The position numbers and the translations under genes are program-made. From the NCBI GenBank assembly GCA_965153355.1, contig OZ231127.1:94922001-94986000 (forward strand): a stretch of DNA of 64,000 nt. Direction: 5' to 3'. The notes under the pieces are model-generated. The model saw nothing but the letters and a program-made list of their open reading frames with translations, was not told the origin of the DNA and did no database searches. The DNA comes from Flaccisagitta enflata (taxonomy: Eukaryota; Chaetognatha; Sagittoidea; Aphragmophora). This document shows positions 23,632 to 36,720 of the stretch, piece after piece; the first letter of the stretch is position 1; the number at the start of each line of letters is the position of its first letter.

Positions 23632-24045
23632 GCCCATATCCTGTAGAACACAGGGGGAATTTCCAGATGTCCTGAGGGGGCATATTTCAGGCCTTAGAAT
23701 TAGATGACTGATGTAGGCCACTGAAGGCGTATTTGAAGGCTGGAGGGCAGAATTAGGGCTTGGAGAGCAGATTTGAGAATTTGAGAGCAAATTTATGTCA
23801 CAGAGGGCTGGTTTGATGCTTGGTGGGCTAAGTGAAGGTCTGAAGGGCTAAATTGACGGCTGGGAGGACAAATTTGAGGCCTTGATGGTCATTGGGGGAG
23901 AGGGGATGGACAGACACAAGGATGGAAGGAAGGACAGACAGATGGATGGAAGGATAGATGGATAGAAGTACAGACTGACATCTGGAAATCCCCCCCTGTG
24001 CTCTACAGGAGATTGGCCTTTTGGGGCCGCTGCCCAAAAAGGTGG
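23632..24045. mobile_element. GTCCTGTAGAACAC foldback repeat, copy in unit B
   Basis: Counterpart of 19082-19495 with only scattered substitutions. Confidence 0.65.
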
Positions 24046-24159
24046 AACTAGTGATGCAGGGTCACAATATTGTTGTGGATGGGCATCCAACCTCCAGCTT
24101 AGGGGCTTTTGACTCGACTCAACAAAATTTTGACCCTATGTCACTTGTTTCTTGTGCTA

Positions 24160-24594
24160 CACTTTTTTTTTTATAAGAGACAACTTTTTTTAAATCAGCC
24201 TGGGTTTTCTTAAATTTCTGGCTGTTTTCAGCCTGAAATTCTCTTAAACTGTTCTTAATTTCTTCGATGTTTATAAATATATTAATTGAATAAAAATACC
24301 TTATTTATAACAATTGTATCTTCAACTTGATAATTATCATGATCTTTTTTTACATAATGCCTGATTTCATAGGCATAAAAATAAAAGAAGTTATTTTTAA
24401 AGATAGAAAAACCATATTTCTGAAAAATTTGAGTACAATTCATTTTTTAGATATAAAACCATTAAAAAAAGTTTTTTTGAAAATAACCAAAACTAAATCT
24501 CAGCCTGGGCATTTTCTTATTTTGTTCTTAAAATTTTGGTAAATCTCAGGCTCACGTCTCTTATAAACTGGTCTCTTATAAAATAAAAAAAGTG
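24160..24594. mobile_element. TIR element with TA TSD, unit B
   Basis: Counterpart of 19608-20040. TA lies at 24158-24159 and 24595-24596. Confidence 0.75.
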
Positions 24595-25011
24595 TATGGT
24601 TCTAAATACTTCTAATACTTATAGAGAAAATCAATACCAGATTTATGAATGGTTGCACTTAGAAATAGCAGCCCAAAGGCAGTAAGTGGTCAGCGGTACC
24701 CGTGCCCTGCTTGAGGAGTGTGTGATTTAAGTTGAGGGGGAGCAGGCCAGCGGCCCCAAAGGGGACAAAGTCCTGTAGAACACAGGGGGAATCTGTCCGT
24801 CCATCTGTCCGTTCATCCATCTGTTTGTCCCCCCTGCCCTATCCCTAGGGCTACACTCATTTTCCCACTGTTTGACTTTTGCTGATGGACAGACAGACGG
24901 ACCAATGGACGGACCAATGGGCTGAAGGATGGAAGAAGCCTCTTATAGAGTCTCTAGATTTGTGTGTCCACAACTATAGAGAAGAAGAAGCAAAAGATAA
25001 AGAAGAAAAAA

Positions 25012-25194
25012 AAATAAAGAGGAAGAAGAAGAAGAAAAAGAAGAAGAAGAAGAAGAAGAAGAAGAAGAAGAAGAAGAAGAAGAAGAAGAAGAAGAAGAAG
25101 AAAAGAAGAGAGAAGAAGAGGAAAAAAAAAGAAGAAAAAAAAGAGGAGGAAGAAGAGAAAAAAGGGGGGAGATTTTGGAGGAAAAAGGGGATGA

Positions 25195-25274
<80 letters not shown>

Positions 25275-25275
25275 A
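25012..25275. repeat. (GAA)n then (GA)n, unit B
   Basis: Counterpart of 20455-20755, shorter. Confidence 0.95.
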
Positions 25276-25719
25276 AAAAATGTGAGAAAGGTTTCACAGG
25301 TTCTGGAGTAAGAACAACACGCGCGATCTGGCTCCATATTCCCTCTCAAATTGTGCTGTTGTTTTTAAAGCCAGATCTGGCTCATCACTATGAAGGGGAA
25401 TGGTAATTAGGGCCAGAACTCGCACCAAAATATGGCCCCAAATCGCGCCACGGTTTTGAGGCATGACATATCTCACACACACACACACATACAAACAGCA
25501 TGGAGAGAGTAGAAATATTTTTGCTCAAGTGCTCAACTCTACAAACTCAATTACATTTCTATAAATATCCAAAAGGCGATGAAAGCCAAAATATTTGTAT
25601 CTAATCCACACTATAAAAAACACACTTCCATAGCAACGCAAAAAAATGAACAAAAAAAAGCAATTGAAAAAAGCACTTCCATAGCAACGCAAAAAAATTG
25701 AATAAAGAAACAACAAATA

Positions 25720-25905
25720 AACAAGCCCGACCGGGCAACGATGCGTCCGGGGTGTGTCTTTGCGTGTATTGATCATGTGATATATATGGACAGACAGATG
25801 AACGTACAGATGGGTGGAATGACTAAATAGTAAAAGAGGCTCTCAAAATATGTTGGTTGATCATTTGTTTCAGTAAAGGATCTCAACGCGGCCAAAAACA
25901 GCTGA
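25720..25905 (+). mobile_element. AACAA/CTAAAAA subfamily 4, 3'-truncated duplicate
   Basis: It has the 5' end and middle of the 21323/26127 element but stops near AGGATCTCAACGCGGCC before the hairpin. It is part of the duplication private to unit B. Confidence 0.55.
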
Positions 25906-26126
25906 AAAACACACTTCCATAGCAACGCAAAAAAATGAACAAAAAAAAGCAATTGAAAAAAGCACTTCCAAGGCAACGCAAAAAAAATTGAATAAAAAAA
26001 CAACAAATAAAAAAAAAGATGAAAAAAGGAATTTAGGCATGAGCTGGAAGGAAAGGAAGACATCTTAAGTTTTCAACGGAGAACCAGAAATAAGAGAGAC
26101 CATTTGTGGAAAGCACATAACAGAAA

Positions 26127-26410
26127 AACAAGCCCGACCGGGCAACGATGCGTCGGGGTCTTGTCTCTACGTGTATTGATTATGTGACATATATGGAGAG
26201 GCAGATGGACGAACAGACGGGTCAAACGACTCAGTAGTAAAGGAGGCTCTCAAAACATGTTGGTTGATCATTTGTTTCAGTATAGGATCTCACCATGGCC
26301 AAAAACTGCCGAGAAACGCGGTTTTGCACTTGCGTAACGGACATACCAACCGACGGACGGACGGACAGACCCTTTTATAGAGATGCTTTCCTGACGGACG
26401 CATCTAAAAA
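26127..26410 (+). mobile_element. AACAA/CTAAAAA-family element, subfamily 4, unit B
   Basis: Counterpart of 21323-21606, with intact hairpin and CTAAAAA. Confidence 0.65.
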
Positions 26411-26622
26411 GGGGACATAACATGGCCGGCAGTCTTTGAGAGGTGACAATTGAGAACGGAATTGGAAGGGACACACAGCGCGTGACGTGAGAGAAAAAGG
26501 AAAAAGGAAAAGAAGGTGAAAAAGTTGAAGAAGAAATTAAGATTTTCTTATCAACATGAAAACAAAATTCATTCAACAAAGTGAAGAACCTATAATGAAC
26601 AATGCCGAGTAATAACCGTGTA

Positions 26623-27211
26623 CAGTACGATGGGAGCAATAACGACCTAGACTGGAGGATAGATTTTAGGTATCCTAATTTTATTTGTATCATGAAATAT
26701 TTGAGATCTAGGTTAATTAAAGGTTGCTTTATTGAGTGAATGCATTTGCGTCTCTTAAACCTCAATTTGTGAGTTGAGCTCATTAAGACTTCATTTTTCA
26801 AAGTTCTAACCATTTTCATTAAATCGAGCAAAATTTTATATGTTTTTGAAAAAAAAAATCAGCTCAATCGGACTATTTTTACAGGTTTTACGGCTATGTT
26901 TAATAAACAAAAGTTGTGCAATTTAATTTTTGAGCAAAACTTGAAATGGCCATAAAACCTGTAGAAATGAACCGATTGAGCTGATTTTTTTTCAATACCA
27001 TATAAAATTTTCCACCTGATCTATTGAGAACTTTGAAAAATGAAGTTTGGATGAGGTCAAGTCGCAAATTAAAGTTTGAGAGATGCAAACATTTTCACTT
27101 AATAAAGCAACCTTTAATTAGCCTAGATATCAAATATTTCATGAAACAAATGGAAGTAGGCTACCTAATATCTATCCTCCAGTCCAGGTCGTCATCGCTT
27201 TCATCGTACTG
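26623..27211. mobile_element. 589-bp palindromic MITE with TA TSD, unit B
   Basis: Counterpart of 21819-22407; TA at 26621-26622 and 27212-27213. Confidence 0.8.
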
Positions 27212-27667
27212 TAACAATCATTGGTACTGAAACACTTCCACTTGAAAACTAGGAAAATTATACTGCTATTTAACTCAGTTTAGGAAGATGGAATTTCTGT
27301 TTAAGTGTTTTAATACCATTGGACTACTTAATCCAAATTTTTCATGTGACTAAACCAATTACTTGTTATCTTACAGTTATAATGTGGTTTTCCCCATAAT
27401 TGTAGCGCAGATGTTAAAAGAAAGGGAAGAAAGTCAAGAACCTGATAGTTAGTCTTCGAGTCCTGAGACCTGAGAGTCTGTTCATGATTCATGAATAAAT
27501 CCCAGTTGAGAATGAAGAATATAAATGAAGAATAAATAAGGAAGAGTGGAAGATGGAAAATGTGCAGTTGAGAGGTTGCTCAAGAATCTTCTTGCTCTTG
27601 ATTAAGATGAAGATTAGAATGAGGGCACTGGTGGATGAAGGAAGAAAACAGCTTTCGCATTTTCCTG

Positions 27668-27896
27668 TTTTTAGTAGCGTGCACGCGACTCTACACCCCG
27701 CTTTGTCCATCCGTCCGTCCGTCCGTCCGTCCGTCCGTCCGTCCGTCCGTCCGTCTTTTGGTCCGTCACACTTTTTCTTCAAGTCATTTAAAGTCATTTA
27801 AGAGTATACTGAGTCATTCGAAGTCATTCGAAGTCAGTTTAAGTCATTCTAAGTCAATCTGTAAATCTCGCATGCGACTTATGTGTTGGCGTTGTT
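27668..27896 (-). mobile_element. AACAA/CTAAAAA-family element, subfamily 2, absent from unit A
   Basis: Read on the minus strand it begins AACAACGCCAACACATAAGT CGCATGCGAG, has repeated GACTTNGAATGACTT words and a GGAC-type tract (GTCC on the plus strand, 27707-27758), and ends with a GTCGCGTGCACGC hairpin and TACTAAAAA. Unit A has an uninterrupted T-run at this place (about 22866-22876). This shows insertion into a T-rich site after the tandem duplication, or precise loss from A. Confidence 0.75.
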
Positions 27897-28012
27897 TCTC
27901 AAAGAGGGTGTGGAGGAAGTGATGCGGGGGGAAAGATAGTTATTGACTGGTGCGTGCTTAAGGGTGTGCAAAACATGTTTTATGACACATTTTGCACAGT
28001 GGCCTCAATGGT

Positions 28013-28500
28013 TCTGCTATATATATGAGACACTTTCTAAATAACGCTGTCTCCCCAGATAAGACCCCACCGGCGCCACTGTCATAAATGTAGTCTTCTT
28101 AGGGCTTATTGGCGTCATTTTCTCAATAACACTGTTTCCTCAGATAAGACCCCAACGGCGCCACTGTCATAAATGTAGTCTTCTCAGGGCTTATTGGCGT
28201 CATTTTCTCAATAACACTGTTTCCTCAGATAAGACCTCAACGGCGCCACTGTCATAAATGTAGTCTTCTCAGGGCTTATTGGCGTCATTTTCTCAATAAC
28301 ACTGTTTCCTCAGATAAGACCTCAACGGCGCCACTGTCATAAATGTAGTCTTCTCAGGGCTCATTGGCGTCATTTTCTCAATAACACTGTTTCCTCAGGC
28401 GTTGCCGGCGCCACTGTCATAAATGTAGTCTTCTCAGGGCTTATTGGCGTCATTTTCTCAATAACACTGTTTCCTCAGGCGTTGCAGGCGCCACTCCTTC
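28013..28500. repeat. 85-bp tandem array
   Basis: GTCATAAATG recurs at 28081, 28166, 28251, 28336 and 28416, giving 85, 85, 85 and 80 bp spacing. Each unit contains GGCGCCACTGTCATAAATGT and CAATAACACTGTTTCCTCAG. Unit A ends with a single partial copy, so the array grew from the duplicated segment's edge. Confidence 0.9.
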
Positions 28501-29680
28501 AATCGCATTTTGTCCTCAGGTCTCAGACGTCACTGTCTCAAATAGGATGTCTTCTCAGGCCTAACTGGAGCCACTTCTTTGATGGCAATGCCTTCTAAGG
28601 CCTTGTCTTCTCAGTCCTGAGTGGCGCCACTCCTTCAACAACATTGTCTTCTCAGGCCTTGTCTTCTCAGGCCTTCCTGGAACCACTTCTTTGATGGCAA
28701 TGCCTTCTAAGGCCTTTTCTTCTCAGTCCTGAGTGGCGCCACTCCTTCAACGACATTGTCTTCTCAGGCCTTGTCTTCTCAGGCCTTCCTGGAGCCACTT
28801 CTTTGATGGCAATGTCTTCTAAGGCCTTGTCTTCTCAGTCCTGAGTGGCGCCACTCCTTCAACGACATTGTCTTCTCAGGCCTTGTCTTCTCAGGCCTTC
28901 CTGGAACCACTTCTTTGATGGCAATGCCTTCTAAGGCCTTGTCTTCTCAGTCCTGAGTGGCGCCACTCCTTCCAGGACATTGTCTCCTCAGGCCTTACAG
29001 GAATCACTTCTTCGACGGCATTGTCTTCTCAAGCCCTATCTTCTCAGGCCTAACCGGAGCCACTCCTTCAATTAAATTGTCTTCTCAGGCCTTGTCTTCT
29101 CAGTCCTGAGTGGCGCCACTCCTTCAACAACATTGTCTTCTCAGGCCTTGTCTTCTCAGGCCTTACTGGAACCACTACTTCGATGGCATTGTCCTTTCGG
29201 GCCCTGTCTTCTCAGGCCTAACTGGAGCCACTTTTTCAATAACATTGTCTTCTTAGGCCTGACTAGAATTACTGAAACCACTACTTTGATGGCAATGTCT
29301 TCTCAGGCCTTGTCTTCTCAAGCCTGACTGGCGCCACTCCTTCAACGACATTGTCTTCTCAGGCCTTGTCTTCTCAGGCCTTACTGGAACCACTACTTCA
29401 ATGGCATTGTCTTTTCGGGCCCTGTCTTCTCAGGCCTAACCGGAGCCACTCCTTCAATCAAATTGTCTTCTCAGGCCTTGTCTACTTTGATGGCAATGTC
29501 TTCTCAGGCCTTGACTTCTCAATCCTGACTGGCGCCACTCCTTCAACGACATTGTCTTCTCAGGCCTTGTCTTCTCAGTCCTGACTGGCGCCACTCCTTC
29601 AACGACATTGTCTTCTCAGGCCTTGTCTTCTCAGTCCTGACTGGCGCCACTCCTTCAATGACATTGTCTTCTGAGCGCCG
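28501..29680. repeat. 112-bp higher-order tandem array
   Basis: GGCGCCACTCCTTCAAC starts recur at 28623, 28735, 28847 and 28959, an exact 112-bp period. Units are built from shorter TTGTCTTCTCAGGCC sub-blocks. The right part is rearranged with shorter periods. Confidence 0.9.
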
Positions 29681-30353
29681 CCAAAATCCAAAGAAACGTG
29701 AGCAAGGAAGAAAGAGAGAAGGGAGAAAAAAGGAGGAAAAATAGGGCAGACCAAAGGAAAAGGACGGAAGCGTGAATTCAAAGCGACAAATGCGGAAGTT
29801 CTGCAGGAAGGGGCATATTCTAACAAAGCCTAAAGGAACAGATTCGGAAACTTAGAATGGCGGACTGACTGACTGACCAAGATAAACAGACTGACAGACA
29901 AACAGAAAAGAAAAGAAAAAAATAGGCAGACTGATGGACAGTTGGAGTTTAGTGAGGGATATTGTTCCACTTGTCATAAAAACAGAGACAATTAAAACAG
30001 TCTGACAGAAACACAGAAAAAATAGGCATAGAGACAGACGGAAATAGGCAGACAGACAGACATACAGAAATATCTTTGCGTATAATTATTGGGAAAAGGA
30101 GAAGGAGTCAAAGGCAAAAAATTTGTCTACATCTGAAAGGGAAAAATGATAAAGACAGATTGAGAGACTAAAGCTAAATGCTTTTCATTTCTCTATGGCG
30201 GGAAATGATTTCAAATATTCGCAGGAGGAAAAAAGGTCGATTCAAAAATGATGGCGGGACCACATATGGCACCAAAATCAAAATTCAAACAGACACACTG
30301 AATAGAAACAAATAGACAGACAAATAAACAGAGAGAAATCAAATAGACAGAAT

Positions 30354-30354
<1 letters not shown>
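29681..30354. other. Unclassified purine-rich sequence
   Basis: A/G-rich with scattered ACAGACAGA-type words; no gene recognised. Confidence 0.5.

Positions 30355-30410
<56 letters not shown>
30355..30410. repeat. (ACAG)n microsatellite
   Basis: About 14 units. Confidence 0.95.
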
Positions 30411-30411
<1 letters not shown>

Positions 30412-30602
30412 GAGTCACAAGTGGTAAGAGAGGACATAAAAGAGGACCAAACTAACGGCTTCTTAAGGAAAGGCTCAACTGGGAATAGAAGCCACAAAGA
30501 AGCCACAAGCCTTGATTAAGTAATACGGCCGCTGCTGCCTTGATTACTGCTTGCATTTGACAACGAATCTTAGCATCAAGAGATCACATGCTTTGTCTCA
30601 CT

Positions 30603-31110
<508 letters not shown>

Positions 31111-31628
31111 GAGACAGAGGGACGGAGACAGACTCTGTACCATGGAAGTCGTTACAGTTTCGCTGCAGACGCACAATTGATAAATTGGCATCATTAAATG
31201 TCTCATGGTAACATTCTATAGTCGTATTTTATATAATATCGAATGTAAGTTACTTACTAGGAAAAAAGTCGAAGAGACGAAGTCCCTTCGGTCTTTTTGA
31301 GTCCTGCAGAGAAAAATGGATTTCCCTTTGTTTTATGAGCCGTTTGAGGAAGTTGCTGCATTTTTGGGGCAGAATGAGACTACGTCTGAAATTACTAGCT
31401 AAAAAAGAGCTAATTCTCCTCTTTCAGATGACGCCAAGCAGAATTCTGTGCGATTGATAGTTTTGGAGCTATGATTTTTTAAATCTTTATTTATTTTTTC
31501 GCATTTTCCGCATTTTTCCCAAAAAGGAGAAAACGAGTTAGTTGAAGTTTATTTGAACTTTGACATGTCCCAGGTGATGATTGAGCATCCTGAAAGCACA
31601 GTCTCTCTCTCATTTCAACTCTGGACTC
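31111..31628. other. Unclassified spacer
   Basis: No gene or recognised repeat. Confidence 0.5.
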
Positions 31629-31797
31629 TATGAGAGGCTTTGTCCGTCAGTCCATCCATCGGTCTGTCGGTCCGTCTGTCTGTCCAAGTGAAAAAAACTA
31701 GCCGTCTAGATGCTTGTGTGTGGGGGTTGGGGTTGGGGTGTGGATGGGGTTGGTTGCATCTGTCCACCTGTCTGCAACAATATTGTAACCCCGTGAT
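31629..31797 (-). mobile_element. AACAA/CTAAAAA-family fragment, subfamily 5
   Basis: GAGGCTTTGTCCGTC, a GTCC/GGTC tract, then a G-rich stretch and CTGCAACAATATTGTAACCC. The last is the reverse complement of the subfamily-5 start (GGGTTACAATATTGTTGCAG). It is directly followed by a (GA)n tract. Confidence 0.5.
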
Positions 31798-31801
31798 ACA
31801 T

Positions 31802-31805
<4 letters not shown>

Positions 31806-31888
<83 letters not shown>
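31806..31888. repeat. (GA)n microsatellite
   Basis: About 80 bp. Confidence 0.95.
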
Positions 31889-31891
<3 letters not shown>

Positions 31892-32237
31892 AGGGGACAG
31901 AGAAAATGACAATGGGAGAGAGAAAGAGAGAGAGAAAATGAGAGACCTAAAACCTCGCACTTACGACTTTTTTCTTACGGCGAGAGCCGCCTTTATTGTA
32001 AGTAAGCATCGATTCCAACGACAAAGTTACAGACCATTTTAGTTTTTTTTTTCATGGAAATATCCTCTCAGAGGAAAATCTTTCGTCTCAGTATTCAGAA
32101 GAGGCAGAACAGAATATGACCTCAAACTTTGACCCAGTTCTGACCGCGCTACACTGAAAACATAAATCTGTTCTGGTAATAACTGGCTTTCAAAGTATCT
32201 GAGGAGGAAAGATGGAATGCCATATCGATAGTAAAAG

Positions 32238-32238
<1 letters not shown>

Positions 32239-32328
<90 letters not shown>
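32239..32328. repeat. (GA)n microsatellite
   Basis: About 90 bp, followed by a short AC tract. Confidence 0.95.
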
Positions 32329-32329
<1 letters not shown>

Positions 32330-32335
<6 letters not shown>

Positions 32336-32982
32336 CACACACACACACATGGAGACAAAGTGAATCTATAGAAAGTCTACTGTCTAGCCGACAAAGAATG
32401 AAAGAGGGTAATTTACAGTTCCCATGCCAATGCATGATTTACAACGCGGTTACCCTCAGCTCATAACATTATCCAACAGCCCGGGGGAAATTGAGTCAAT
32501 GGGTTCATATTCGTTCTCTTCTTTGGATTCTTGCGCCAGTTGATTACGGAAAACACCCTTTAACATCTTAAGGAAAATTATATGGTACAAAACCCGGACC
32601 ACCACCTCCCTCATATGATCATATCCCATACATTACTATAAGGGAAGATTTTAGTAGCATCTTTCTCTTCCTTTCTCTGCTTCATTAAAGGAAAGGGGGT
32701 AGATAGTGGTTCAGGCTTTTTTGTGATCCAATAGGTCTGAATTTTTTGGGGATGTCTTCTGTCATCAAATGATGGACATATCCAACGTGAGGGTCCTTGT
32801 CCTTGTCCTTGTCCTTGTCCTACATTGGCAAATGTTTCGCTCGCGACGGGTTTATAAGTAACAGAAAGCAGCGGAACTAGAAATGCTGTTAGACCCAAAT
32901 CTTTATGGTAAAAACCAAGAAAGAGGACAATAACAACAACAACAACGGCTGTCCTAACCCGGTTATCCACATAGAAAATTGG
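32330..32982. other. Unclassified spacer with a (CCTTGT)n tract
   Basis: Bases 32788-32822 are five to six CCTTGT units. The rest is not recognised. Confidence 0.5.
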
Positions 32983-33502
32983 AAAAAGAAGAAGAAGAAA
33001 AAGAAAAGGAAAAAGAAAAAGAAAAAAAGAAAGAAGAAGAAGAAAGGGGAAGAAGAAGAAAGGGGAAGAAGAAGAAAGAAAAAAAGAGAAAAGAAAAAAA
33101 GAGAAAAGAAAAAAAGAGAAAAGAAAAAAAGAGAAAAGAAAAAAAGAGAAAAGAAAAAAAGAAAAGAAAAAGAAAAGAGGGTAAAGAAAGGAAAAAAGAA
33201 ATGAAAAAAAAAGAAAGAAAGAAAAAAAGAAAAAGAAAAGAAGAAAGAAGAAGAAGAAAGGGGAAGAAGAAGAAAGAAAAAAAAAGAAAAAAAGAGAAAA
33301 GAAAAAAAGAAAAGAAAAAAAAAGGGTAAAGAAAGGAAAAAAAAGAAACGAAAAAGAAACAAAGAAAGAAAAAAAGAAAAAGAAAAAGAAAAAGAAAAAG
33401 AAAAAGAAAAAAAAGAAGAAAAATAAAAAGAAACAGAAAAAAAGAAAGAAAAAAGAAAGAAAAGAAAAAGAAACAGAAAAAGAAAAAAAAGAAGAAGAAG
33501 CG
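32983..33502. repeat. Polypurine tract (GAAA/GAAGAA)
   Basis: About 520 bp almost free of pyrimidines, with a repeated AAAAGAGAAAAGAAAA unit. Long polyphenylalanine and polylysine frames are artefacts. Confidence 0.95.
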
Positions 33503-33810
33503 ACGTGTGGAAACAGTGTTAGGACGCGATATAAAATTCTGTTGGTGTTGTTCTTTATTTTCCGTCTTTCTGAGTTTTGCGCTTTGCCTTTTTGCGCGCG
33601 CGTCCACATAAAAGAAAAGCGGACTTGTTCACATTTGGGTTAAGAGTTTGAAAAACGACCAAGATTCATCTCTTAGAGATTTGATAAGCAGCTGACAGGT
33701 CCCAGGGGGCCATAGCGGGGAGGCTAATCAAGCCTTTGGACCGAGCTAGAGATGTGAAGCCACATTGTTAGGGAGGTAGAGCTAGGTGGACTGACGAAAA
33801 GAAAAAAAAA
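33503..33810. other. Unclassified spacer
   Basis: No gene recognised. Confidence 0.45.
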
Positions 33811-33932
33811 TAGTCGCGTGCGCGCGACTCTACAACCCGCTCTGTCGGTCGGTCTGTCGGTCCGTCACAATTTGCTTTTTTTCTCCGCCCCTGCCCACCC
33901 GCACGCGACTGAGCCGTGTATCCGGCCTTGTT
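33811..33932 (-). mobile_element. AACAA/CTAAAAA-family element, subfamily 1, compact 122 bp
   Basis: Plus-strand order is TAGTCGCGTGCGCGCGACTC, a GGTCGGTCTGTCGGTCCGTC tract, GCCCCTGCCCACCCGCACGC GACT, then GTGTATCCGGCCTTGTT. It is the shortest copy with both ends and so defines the minimal architecture. Confidence 0.75.
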
Positions 33933-34375
33933 TTTTTAGAATTCATCGCACGCATCTACATATAAGTGATTCAGCTCAAATCTCTGCAATTGAATCAGGT
34001 CACTCCTAAATCCTCTCAATGAACGCATGTAGTTTAAACATAAAACGTCGACATTATTGTAATTCTATTGTATTTGTAGTCATGACGCGTTATCATTTAC
34101 TTTTAAGGTAAATTCCTGTAATGCGTACCCGAACAAAGTGTGACCGAGTCAGGAATCACGTCCGAGCGCCTGCTTTTCCTCCACATCTCCTCCTCCTCCT
34201 TCTCCTCTTCCTCCACCACATCTCCTCCCCCCATCCCCCCCCCCTCGCCTCTCTCAGTATAGATCAACTTTCCTTGCTTCTTTTTTTTATAGCAAAAATC
34301 TGTTCCTGCCTTTATTGCGCGCGTGTTTAGCATAAAAGAAGCATGAATGTACGTCTCTTGAATCCAACTTTTTTT
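33933..34375. other. Unclassified spacer
   Basis: Contains a CTCCTCCTCCT pyrimidine patch near 34190; no gene recognised. Confidence 0.45.
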
Positions 34376-34853
34376 GTCATGGACTTGCGACTCAATAAGT
34401 GGCTTTGTCTCTCCTTCGCTCCATAGCTCTGTTAGTCGCTCCGTCCGTCCCTCCATCCATCGCTCGGATCAATGCTCCGTCCGTGACTCCATGGCTCCAT
34501 CGCTCTATCTATCCATCGCTCCGTCCATCCCTCCATCCATCGCTCCATTCATTGCTCCGTCCGTACCTCCATCCATCACTCTACTCATTCCATCGCCTTC
34601 CGTCTGTCCTTCCGTCCGTCCATTCATCTGTCCGTCCATCTGTCTATCCATCGCTCTGTTCTGTCGCTCAATCGCTCCGACTAACTAGAAGTCCATCCTT
34701 CATTCTGTCCGTCGCTAAGACCGTCGCTCCATCTCTCCTCTGCTTCACCACTCCGATGTCTCCGTTTGTCAGTTGAAAAGTATGAAAATGCGCATTTCCG
34801 TCGAGGAGGGCACTCGAGGCCCCTCTCCGTGACAATAATGTAACCCCGAGTTA

Positions 34854-34858
<5 letters not shown>
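34376..34858 (-). mobile_element. AACAA/CTAAAAA-family element with expanded tetranucleotide core
   Basis: A GACTTGCGACTC start, then about 270 bp of TCCGTCCATCCATCGCTC-type repeats (34415-34690), AAAATGCGCATTT, and CAATAATGTAACCCCGAGTT at the far end. Overall order matches 35095-35356 and 53086-53480. The core expansion is the notable part. Confidence 0.5.

Positions 34859-34927
<69 letters not shown>
34857..34927. repeat. (CT)n/(CTTT)n microsatellite
   Basis: CTTT units flanked by CT units, abutting the preceding element end. Confidence 0.95.
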
Positions 34928-34929
<2 letters not shown>

Positions 34930-35094
34930 ACTTTCCCTTATTCTTGTTCCAGCCTTAAATGTGGCAAAATCCAATCTTGCCAACTCTGTATGTGTCCCTC
35001 TTCTGTATGGGTTTTATCGTCTGCCTTTTCCTCTCTTTAATCTATTTGCCTTTGTCTGCTACATGTCTGAATCAATGTCATTTTCTATTTGTCT

Positions 35095-35356
35095 TTTTTA
35101 GTCGCGGACTACCGACTTTATAAGTGGCTCCTCTATCCGTCCGTCGATCCGTTCATCCGCTAGTCCGTCTATCGTTTCGTGCGTCTGCCCGCCAGTCAGT
35201 TCGTCGATCGTGCTCGAGTTGGAAAATGTAAAAACCCGCATTTAGAATGCTGTGTGTACGTTTTGGGTTCATGTGTTAAAAGGGGTTAAAAGGGGGAGTT
35301 ACATGCCCCTGCTCACCGATCGCCCGTCCGCGACGATATTGTAACCCCGCGTTAAT
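35095..35356 (-). mobile_element. AACAA/CTAAAAA-family element, subfamily 5
   Basis: Plus-strand order is TTTTTAGTCGCGGACTACCG ACT, a TCCGTCCGTCGATCCG tract, a CCCGCATTTAGAATGC block, and CCGTCCGCGACGATATTGTA ACCCCGCGTTA. Confidence 0.6.
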
Positions 35357-35404
35357 TGTTTCACTGTCTATCCCTCCGTCTCCGGCCTCCATTTCTTTTC
35401 TCTG

Positions 35405-35447
<43 letters not shown>

Positions 35448-35450
35448 TAT
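35405..35450. repeat. (CT)n microsatellite
   Basis: Short CT run with GTCT interruptions. Confidence 0.9.
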
Positions 35451-35594
35451 TTTGAGTTCATGTTTCTCCTTGTTTTCATCCTGAGCCGTCTTTGCCTTCT
35501 TGTGAAAATTGATGTTCTTTTGCGAGGAAGACTGACAAAAAGCCACGACTTTCACATTACTTTCACCACGATACTAAGAAATAAAAAAGAAAGT

Positions 35595-36340
<746 letters not shown>

Positions 36341-36720
36341 CGCCATTGCTTTTACTTTTACCACCATATCATTTAGTTCTGTCTTTTCAGTTTCGATCTA
36401 CATATCTACAACAGTATCCTGATGAAGATAAACAATAGAAAAACAATAGAAAACATGCCCACTTTTAATCAGTGAGACATGACTGAACAGAAAAAGAGGC
36501 AGCAGAGCGGACATGCGTGAAAAAAAACAGCAGGAATAGGAATAGGAACAAAGAATGAAATAATGACAGAAACAATGAATTAATGAATTATAGAGATAAA
36601 CAATCAAACAAGCAAACAAACAAACAAACAAAAAAAGAATGAAAGAAAGAGAGAACGAAAGAACGAAAGAAATAAAGAAAGAGGGAAAGAAAAATAAGAA
36701 GAAAAAAAAAGAAAGTCAAG
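36341..36720. other. Unclassified sequence ending in a (AAAC)/(GAAA) patch
   Basis: Bases 36605-36720 are A-rich degenerate GAAA and AAAC repeats. The rest is unclassified. Confidence 0.5.

Larger units (their letters stand above)
23067..28100. repeat. Tandem-duplicated segment, unit B
   Basis: Second copy of 18502-23066, about 0.5 kb longer. The extra length comes mainly from an internal duplication near 25620-25910 (a second CACTTCCATAGCAACGC plus ACAAGCCCGACCGGGCAACG block) and from a 229-bp insertion at 27668-27896. Its right end runs into the 85-bp array. Confidence 0.9.

Noticed and set aside
32611-33609. A 332-codon phenylalanine/serine-rich ORF on the minus strand
   Set aside because: Most of it is the polypurine tract; the short non-repetitive ends show no recognisable domain.
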